Of a stretch of DNA of 64,000 nucleotides, positions 58,033-64,000 are shown piece after piece; the first letter of the stretch is position 1, and each line of letters starts with the position of its first letter. A program made the position numbers and the translations under genes. Source of the DNA: a virus; IMG/VR virus record IMGVR_UViG_3300030117_007501, positions 62,001-126,000 of that record, one strand, 5' to 3'. Under the pieces are notes generated by a model. That model was given only the letters and a program-made list of their open reading frames with translations. It had not been told where the DNA came from and ran no database searches.

Positions 58033-61000
58033 TGTCAATTAAAAACCTTTTTGAAGAAAAATCAAAGATAGTAGCAAAGACTACGGTAAAGGACTTGACT
58101 GAGAGTTTGGAGTCTGAGGACTACATCTTTGTTCGAGATAAGAAAATTAAAAGATTTCTTCCAACGGTAGATTATTCTAAACCAGAGAATTTTGCTAGAT
58201 ACGGATTGGCAGAAAGATACTATACGGACTCTATAGAGAGAATATACCAAACTTATCCTTACGATGGGACGTTCTACGAAAAAGAAGCTTGGCACTTAAG
58301 TTCTTCATATTTAGATAATCACATATTTAGGGTTGACTACCCTAGAACAAATGGTTTTGCTCTCTTCTCTCCTTCGGGCTGGGGCACTCAATCCGCCAAT
58401 CACGATAATTATGGACTGCCAAGTACTGCTGAGTATGTGTATATTAAGGGTGGGCCCCATGCAGATCCATATGGCGACATCAAGGGCGAAAACAGTCTGG
58501 CAAACATATATGATTCCGCCAGCTATAGAGAATCAAATCTTAAAATTGATGGCGCCACAGGTAATACTGTCGAGTTTTGGCTCAAAAAAGACGGATATGA
58601 CACTTCGAAAACTAGATTAGAAGTCCTATTTGACGCTACTGTTTCGGGTTCAACGCCTGGAGACGCAGATTACGGAAGATTAAGAGTTACAATAGACAAT
58701 AATCCAGCTAGTTCTGCTTTTTTGATAACATATCAATCAGGAAGTTTAGGGTTTATAGATACTGCGATAGGTGGATCCTCAATAACCGAGGATACAATCG
58801 CAGACGGAAAGTGGCATCATTATGCTTTTACATTCAAACACAACCCTACAACTGAAAAAATTGACTCAAACCTGTACATAGACGGTGCATATAACGCAAC
58901 TGTTTCTGTTGCAGCTGCGACATTTGGAGCAATTGATGGCAACATAGTTGCAAATATCGCAGCACTTGTCGACTCTCCAACGGCAGCTAGCTCAGCTGGG
59001 CTTGGTTACGGAAAGTTGTCTGGTTCGATGGATGAATTTAGATTCTGGAAGGTAGAGAGGAATGCTAAGGAAATAGGAGAAAACTGGTTAACAAATGTTG
59101 GCGGTGGAACAAACAAGTACGAACACAATACTAAGCTTGGCGTGTATTATAAGTTTAACGAAGGAATAACAACAGATGCAACAACAGACTCGGTAGCTTT
59201 GGATTACTCTGGCAGAGTGTCAAACGGCTCATGGGTGGGGTACAGTTCTTCATCGAGAAACACCGGATCTGCCATGGTTGACTCTGGTAACGCATTGAGG
59301 GAATTTCAAGATCCTATAATTTATAGCAATCATCCAGACGTTGTATCTCTTTTGGATGAAAAAAGACAACTAGGACAATCTCATGATTATCAGAATACTT
59401 CTGCGCTATATTATTCTCTGCCAACTTGGATAATAGAAGAGCAGATGAACACCCATACGGAAGACAAGAGTACTCTTTCGGATATGATGCAGATAATGGC
59501 TAGCTACTTTGATACATTGCATTTGCAAATAGAGGCTATCACGTCTCTGAAAGATGTTAGCTATAGGGATTACCCATCCCCAACACACGTAAGTGGTTCG
59601 GATTTTGCACCATTCACAGAAAAACTATTAGAATCTAGTGGCTTCATTGCTCCGGATCTGTTCGCAGATGCCGAAGTGTTGGAAAAGTTTGGTACCAGAA
59701 ACAAGGACGGACAGTTTGAATTTGAACTACATCAAGTTAAGAACTTCATATACAGAAACATATATAATAACCTTACAAACATCTATAAATCAAAGGGTAC
59801 TGAAAAGTCCTTCCGGAATCTTTTTAGATGTTTCGGGATAGACGAGGAACTTATTAAGCTAAATGTGTATGCGGATAATCACACTTACTCGTTTTCTGAT
59901 ACGTTTTTGCACAAATCTCATAAACAAAAGGTGGTGGATTTTAATTCTCCCGACAGATATGGGGCTACAATATTTCAGTCTGGCTCTTTAAATCCATATA
60001 GAGCACACTACATTTCAGGCTCTGGCACCACAGGGGAAACCGATGTATCAACAACTGTTGAAGCAGATATCTTCTTCCCCAGGAAGGAGAGGTATGGATC
60101 AAAGTATTTTCAAGAGACGGGATTCATCACATCTTCGTTGTTTGGCATCCACACCCCATCAACAATAGCGGGTGATATGACGTGGGCATCAAATGATTTC
60201 GCCAGCATCCAGGCTCATGTAGTGAGAACATCAGAGTATGAGTCGGATGCATATTTTATGCTAACGAGTTCAGCGGGTATAATACCAGAGTTGACGTCAC
60301 CTATAGTGCATGACGTCTATGGGGATAATAAGTGGAACATTTCCTTTAGAGTCAAGCCTGCACCTCACATGGCAGCATCCCCCAGTGGCTCTATGGATGG
60401 CTCTGTGGCTGCACAAGCCGCAGCCTTTGTTGTCGAATTTCGAGGAACAAGGTATATCCTAGATAGTCTCGAAGATAGCTTTCATGTAACTGGTGCAGTT
60501 TCGAGAACTAATGCTACAAGGCTTTGTTTTGCACCCAAGACATTGTATGCGGGGGCACACAGAGTAAACTACACAGGCTCAGTGTCGGAGTACTCGGATG
60601 TAAAGATATCGAATATACGATATTGGAATGCTTATTTGTCAAACGATGAGCTGGATTTTCACTCTAAAAATCCAGATAACTTCGGTAGAATGCACCCATC
60701 AAAGCCAGAGTATGTGAATAAGTCGGATATTCTTGATAGCAACTACAGGGAAACAGACACTCTCGCTCTACATTGGGATTTTGATAGAGTAACCACGTCA
60801 GATTCTTCAGGAGAATTTGTTGTAGTAGATGCCTCATCCGGCTCGGTTGGTGCTCTTAGCACTTTTGACGGCATGACAAAAAGACACCATGTTGGCGTCG
60901 GGTATGGATTTCCAACTAGCAGCACCTCGGTAGTATCGACTATGTGGACAGCGGGACTTCAACAAGCGCTACCAGAGAATGTTTATAGCTCAGACATGGT

Positions 61001-64000
61001 AAAGGCTTTGGATTCTGACAGTGAAGTGTTCAGATATGACTCGCGCCCAATAAACTACTTCTTTTCTTTCGAAAAGAGCATGTATCAGACTATTTCTGCA
61101 GAAATGCTTAAGTTCTTTGCAACAATAAAGGACTTTAACAACCTCATCGGAGAACCAGTAAATAAATACAGACAGAGCTACAAGGGCATGCAAAAGCTGA
61201 AAGAAATGTTCTTTAGGAGGGTGGATAACACTCCAGACATAGAGAAGTATGTGGAGTACTACAAGTGGTTCGACTCAGCCCTCTCCGTGATGATAGATCA
61301 GCTCAAGCCGGCAACTACTAGATTTTCTGAAGACATAAGAACGATGATAGAGAGTCACGTTCTGGAAAGAAACAAATACTGGACTAAGTTTCCAACTATA
61401 GAGATGAAATCGGTAGATCCAATTGCCCAGCTACGCGGCGGTGCGGCAGAGCATAGAGGATTTCATTGGGGTAGAGATCATGCCCCGCTGCCCTCTAGCC
61501 CCAGAAAGGAGTCTGAAAATTGCTCATGGTGGGCGAATATGGCAGAGCGGACAACTACGGAGATATTCCGTGATGCTCACATCTCTGATGAAGTCCGCGA
61601 AGCACGCGAAGCAATAAGAAGAATAAAGATTACAAAAGTTTCGGGCTCTTCGTACTATACCCGCGCTTTGTCTCACCCATATGTTTTGGATATGAAGCGA
61701 GACAGGGTAATAGGTTCGATGGAGGAAAATAGAATACTTAATTTATATGCCATGGCATTGCGCCCTGGCACAACTTCCGGATTGTCTATTGCAGCATCCA
61801 GTGTTCAAGAGTTTTTAGATTGTGATGATTCAACTCCGACAACCAAGAGGAGAATAAGAGCAGAAGCGGTATATTTGGGCGATAATTCATATACTGACAC
61901 TGGCACAGACTTGGCTCTGCCTTTTAGATTCTACAGTTCGTCCATCGGTGACGGGTATATATCTGGCTTGACAACGTTTAAGGCAGGAGTGTCAATAACA
62001 AATATTCATCATGATTCTTACAACAATGAAATAATAGCACCACTTCAGGGTGTCTATACATCTCAGCACGTTGGGGGGAATGCTAATAGGCATGTGAAGG
62101 CAGGAGAGACAGATCCCCAATTACGCCCAGAAACTTATAAGTTGCAGATTTCCTCGGGACAGATTGTACTAGTCCACCAAGGTTTCGAAACGCCGCGCAC
62201 TTTTTGCGCCCGTGAAGGACTCGCAAAGCGTCCGGTAAACATAAGAAACATACAAACTACTACAAGTTCCGCTCATGTCGGGAACTATCAGTATGATTAT
62301 GATATCGTGTTTACAGGCGGCAGGGCATCCAACAATAGAGATTTTATAAAGAATTCTGGCTACGCTGACTCAACATATAGTCCTGTGTCTTCTGAATTTT
62401 TTGATGACTTTGTTGATTTGCCAAAAATACAAAGAGAAAGAACAAATCACGTATTGGTGAATAGATTTTCATCCCCAGGAGGGCCCGAAACAGCAGGCGA
62501 TGCTGATGGTGGACAGGGATTGGACAGAGAGACGTCAGAATTTTCAATATACAATTCTATGAACTATAGAAACTCTATAGTAAGAAGTGATTTGGATACC
62601 CTTTATGCAGAGCACTCTAACCAGTTTGGAGCTAGAAGCGGAAGCGTGCATATATCGAACACTTACGAATTTATGTCAGGATCCGGTGCTGGGTACGCTT
62701 CAGTTCATATGACTAACAGAAACAGTGCCGCAAGAAAAGAGTCGGTGGGAACAGTTAATTTCAACACCAAAGCTGTTTTACTTGACGGCTCGACAGAATA
62801 CTTGCGCTTAGATGCAGCAAGAGCAATATTCACAGATAATAATGAGATTTCTTTGTTTGCGTGGATAAAACACCCAACCGTATCAAACGCGAATGCCCAT
62901 GTTATATTCTCTATACATGATTCTTCGGGAGGAAATAGGCACCTATTTCTCTTAAGGGGTACCGCCGGCACAGACGGCACACTTCAGTTTTACCAAAATT
63001 CCACTGGTTGGCAAAAGGTATCCAACACAAGGATAGACGATGACAAGTGGCACTTGGTTGGATTTGTATACGAGGGAACAGGAAATACTCTCAAGCTGTA
63101 TTTGGATGGGGAATCTCAAGGGGATGCCTTGACGGTTACAAATATAGCATCCATAATGGCAGGCACAGACTTGGTAAGTATTGGCCAAGAGTGGGACGCC
63201 GGCCCAACGGCTAGTGACTTCTTTGATGGGCATATTGCAGATTTAGCAATATGGAACAAGTCGTTAACGCAAGCGCAAATTAGAGAAATCTATTCAGACG
63301 GCTTCTTTAAGGGCCCTCATGACTTGCTTAAGCACACTGCAAATGCAAACTTACAAGCATGGTACAGAATGGGAGACGGAGATAATGGCTCTGGCACACC
63401 GGACAGCGCCGGAGGAACAATCTTTGACATGAGTGCAAACTCATACAATGCAACGCCAGTTTCGGGCCCGACTATTGTATCTGTCCCCTCTCTTCCGGGC
63501 GAGACTCACGTCATCGAAGATAGGCTCGAGAGGGATAACTTTTTCGTGCAACGTCCGATACCTAGAAACGAACTTCAATATTCATGGGTTACTGCATCCT
63601 CTATAGAGACTACCAGTAGTTTTCCTGGTTATGTACATGAGTTCTCGATACCTTCTGGAAATACTGACTCTGTATATCAGGATGAAATTCGATTCTTAAC
63701 AGCTAGTGAAAATAACGCAAACAATGACTTTGTTGGGTTGAATAGGATTATTAACAGAGCGTTAACATCCAGCACCAACACAATCGGCAACAGTTTATCA
63801 ACCACTGAAGGCTCTGTGAACGACATATTGCTTAACAGGCAGGGCCCTTACGGATGGCCATCATGGAAGCAGATGCGGGGATCTGAACATCCCATAGCAA
63901 GATTGCATAGAAGAAACAACATAATATCAATACAGTCGCGAGATGGCACTCCAAACCAGAGAACCATGAATATCTATGATTGGCCACAAAAGATACCAGA
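58032..64000 (+). CDS. Large tail protein with two LamG-type lectin domains (runs off the right edge)
   Basis: Open from the ATG at 58032 (TAATG overlap) through the last base: at least 1,989 residues. Residues about 170-350 form a LamG/concanavalin-like domain: TVEFWLKKDGYD, DGKWHHYAFTF, LYIDGAYN and GKLSGSMDEFRFWKVERNAK. A second copy lies at about 1,575-1,755: EISLFAWIKHP, DDKWHLVGFVYEG, LYLDGESQG, GHIADLAIWNKSLTQAQIRE. The parts between contain wedge-like helical segments (YKSKGTEKSFRNLFRCFGID, NKYRQSYKGMQKLKEMFFRR). LamG domains bind sugars, so this is a good candidate for glycan recognition or fibre anchoring. Confidence 0.82.
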   Translation, partial: MSIKNLFEEKSKIVAKTTVKDLTESLESEDYIFVRDKKIKRFLPTVDYSKPENFARYGLAERYYTDSIERIYQTYPYDGTFYEKEAWHLSSSYLDNHIFRVDYPRTNGFALFSPSGWGTQSANHDNYGLPSTAEYVYIKGGPHADPYGDIKGENSLANIYDSASYRESNLKIDGATGNTVEFWLKKDGYDTSKTRLEVLFDATVSGSTPGDADYGRLRVTIDNNPASSAFLITYQSGSLGFIDTAIGGSSITEDTIADGKWHHYAFTFKHNPTTEKIDSNLYIDGAYNATVSVAAATFGAIDGNIVANIAALVDSPTAASSAGLGYGKLSGSMDEFRFWKVERNAKEIGENWLTNVGGGTNKYEHNTKLGVYYKFNEGITTDATTDSVALDYSGRVSNGSWVGYSSSSRNTGSAMVDSGNALREFQDPIIYSNHPDVVSLLDEKRQLGQSHDYQNTSALYYSLPTWIIEEQMNTHTEDKSTLSDMMQIMASYFDTLHLQIEAITSLKDVSYRDYPSPTHVSGSDFAPFTEKLLESSGFIAPDLFADAEVLEKFGTRNKDGQFEFELHQVKNFIYRNIYNNLTNIYKSKGTEKSFRNLFRCFGIDEELIKLNVYADNHTYSFSDTFLHKSHKQKVVDFNSPDRYGATIFQSGSLNPYRAHYISGSGTTGETDVSTTVEADIFFPRKERYGSKYFQETGFITSSLFGIHTPSTIAGDMTWASNDFASIQAHVVRTSEYESDAYFMLTSSAGIIPELTSPIVHDVYGDNKWNISFRVKPAPHMAASPSGSMDGSVAAQAAAFVVEFRGTRYILDSLEDSFHVTGAVSRTNATRLCFAPKTLYAGAHRVNYTGSVSEYSDVKISNIRYWNAYLSNDELDFHSKNPDNFGRMHPSKPEYVNKSDILDSNYRETDTLALHWDFDRVTTSDSSGEFVVVDASSGSVGALSTFDGMTKRHHVGVGYGFPTSSTSVVSTMWTAGLQQALPENVYSSDMVKALDSDSEVFRYDSRPINYFFSFEKSMYQTISAEMLKFFATIKDFNNLIGEPVNKYRQSYKGMQKLKEMFFRRVDNTPDIEKYVEYYKWFDSALSVMIDQLKPATTRFSEDIRTMIESHVLERNKYWTKFPTIEMKSVDPIAQLRGGAAEHRGFHWGRDHAPLPSSPRKESENCSWWANMAERTTTEIFRDAHISDEVREAREAIRRIKITKVSGSSYYTRALSHPYVLDMKRDRVIGSMEENRILNLYAMALRPGTTSGLSIAASSVQEFLDCDDSTPTTKRRIRAEAVYLGDNSYTDTGTDLALPFRFYSSSIGDGYISGLTTFKAGVSITNIHHDSYNNEIIAPLQGVYTSQHVGGNANRHVKAGETDPQLRPETYKLQISSGQIVLVHQGFETPRTFCAREGLAKRPVNIRNIQTTTSSAHVGNYQYDYDIVFTGGRASNNRDFIKNSGYADSTYSPVSSEFFDDFVDLPKIQRERTNHVLVNRFSSPGGPETAGDADGGQGLDRETSEFSIYNSMNYRNSIVRSDLDTLYAEHSNQFGARSGSVHISNTYEFMSGSGAGYASVHMTNRNSAARKESVGTVNFNTKAVLLDGSTEYLRLDAARAIFTDNNEISLFAWIKHPTVSNANAHVIFSIHDSSGGNRHLFLLRGTAGTDGTLQFYQNSTGWQKVSNTRIDDDKWHLVGFVYEGTGNTLKLYLDGESQGDALTVTNIASIMAGTDLVSIGQEWDAGPTASDFFDGHIADLAIWNKSLTQAQIREIYSDGFFKGPHDLLKHTANANLQAWYRMGDGDNGSGTPDSAGGTIFDMSANSYNATPVSGPTIVSVPSLPGETHVIEDRLERDNFFVQRPIPRNELQYSWVTASSIETTSSFPGYVHEFSIPSGNTDSVYQDEIRFLTASENNANNDFVGLNRIINRALTSSTNTIGNSLSTTEGSVNDILLNRQGPYGWPSWKQMRGSEHPIARLHRRNNIISIQSRDGTPNQRTMNIYDWPQKIP

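Overview
This window is part of a large tailed-phage (myovirus-type) genome. It carries gp25- and gp6-like baseplate wedge proteins, a T4 gp55-like late sigma factor, very large tail/baseplate proteins (one of 4,029 residues), densely packed and overlapping genes almost all on one strand, and AT-rich coding with many AUA and AGA codons. The host looks like a proteobacterium with a one-piece tmRNA and an ISC system using HscA, so a gamma- or betaproteobacterium is more likely than an alphaproteobacterium. Evidence for this is an IscU with the LPPVK chaperone motif, a one-piece tmRNA whose tag ends in ALAA, and two perfect sigma70-type promoters. Everything here rests on reading the sequence and recalling protein families; no database was searched.

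Layout. 1-10.0 kb: small unknown proteins, a staphylococcal-nuclease-like enzyme, a short adenylosuccinate synthetase, a metalloprotease with an acidic tail, a rare fusion of a ligase-type (KxDG) domain with an HxGH nucleotidylyltransferase, and an acidic scaffold-like protein. 10.0-16.1 kb: an HTH regulator with palindromes in front of it, a terminator, and a run of short proteins that share the N-terminal pattern MK-x-I-M-E-x-[WF]-R. This stretch also holds a 32-residue Cys-rich microprotein, a methyltransferase, a tmRNA and an iscU-iscA pair. 16.2-24.2 kb: exported proteins, an M15 peptidase, a TilS-like enzyme directly followed by a CAU tRNA, ClpP, a lone minus-strand trypsin-like protease, a PIN-PhoH protein, a second metalloprotease and a Cas4-like nuclease. 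24.2-36.8 kb: a glycan locus of about eight glycosyltransferases, two DegT-family enzymes (one with the ColD-type Lys-to-His change), a GDP-fucose-synthase-like reductase and a GDP-mannose 4,6-dehydratase. 36.8-64 kb: the late sigma factor, then the tail/baseplate operon running off the right edge.

How it fits together. The phage carries its own translation support (tmRNA, TilS with its probable substrate tRNA-Ile2, ClpP), Fe-S cluster assembly (IscU, IscA) and a Cas4-like nuclease that could use such a cluster. It can probably make a 6-deoxy or 3,6-dideoxy sugar nucleotide and transfer it. Three signals look least described: an AT-rich box (TAWTTA-type) placed one or two bases before the start codon of seven genes; the shared N-terminal tag, which ends in [LIV]-x-E and resembles T4 capsid-targeting/prohead-protease signals; and the TilS/tRNA-Ile2 pair.
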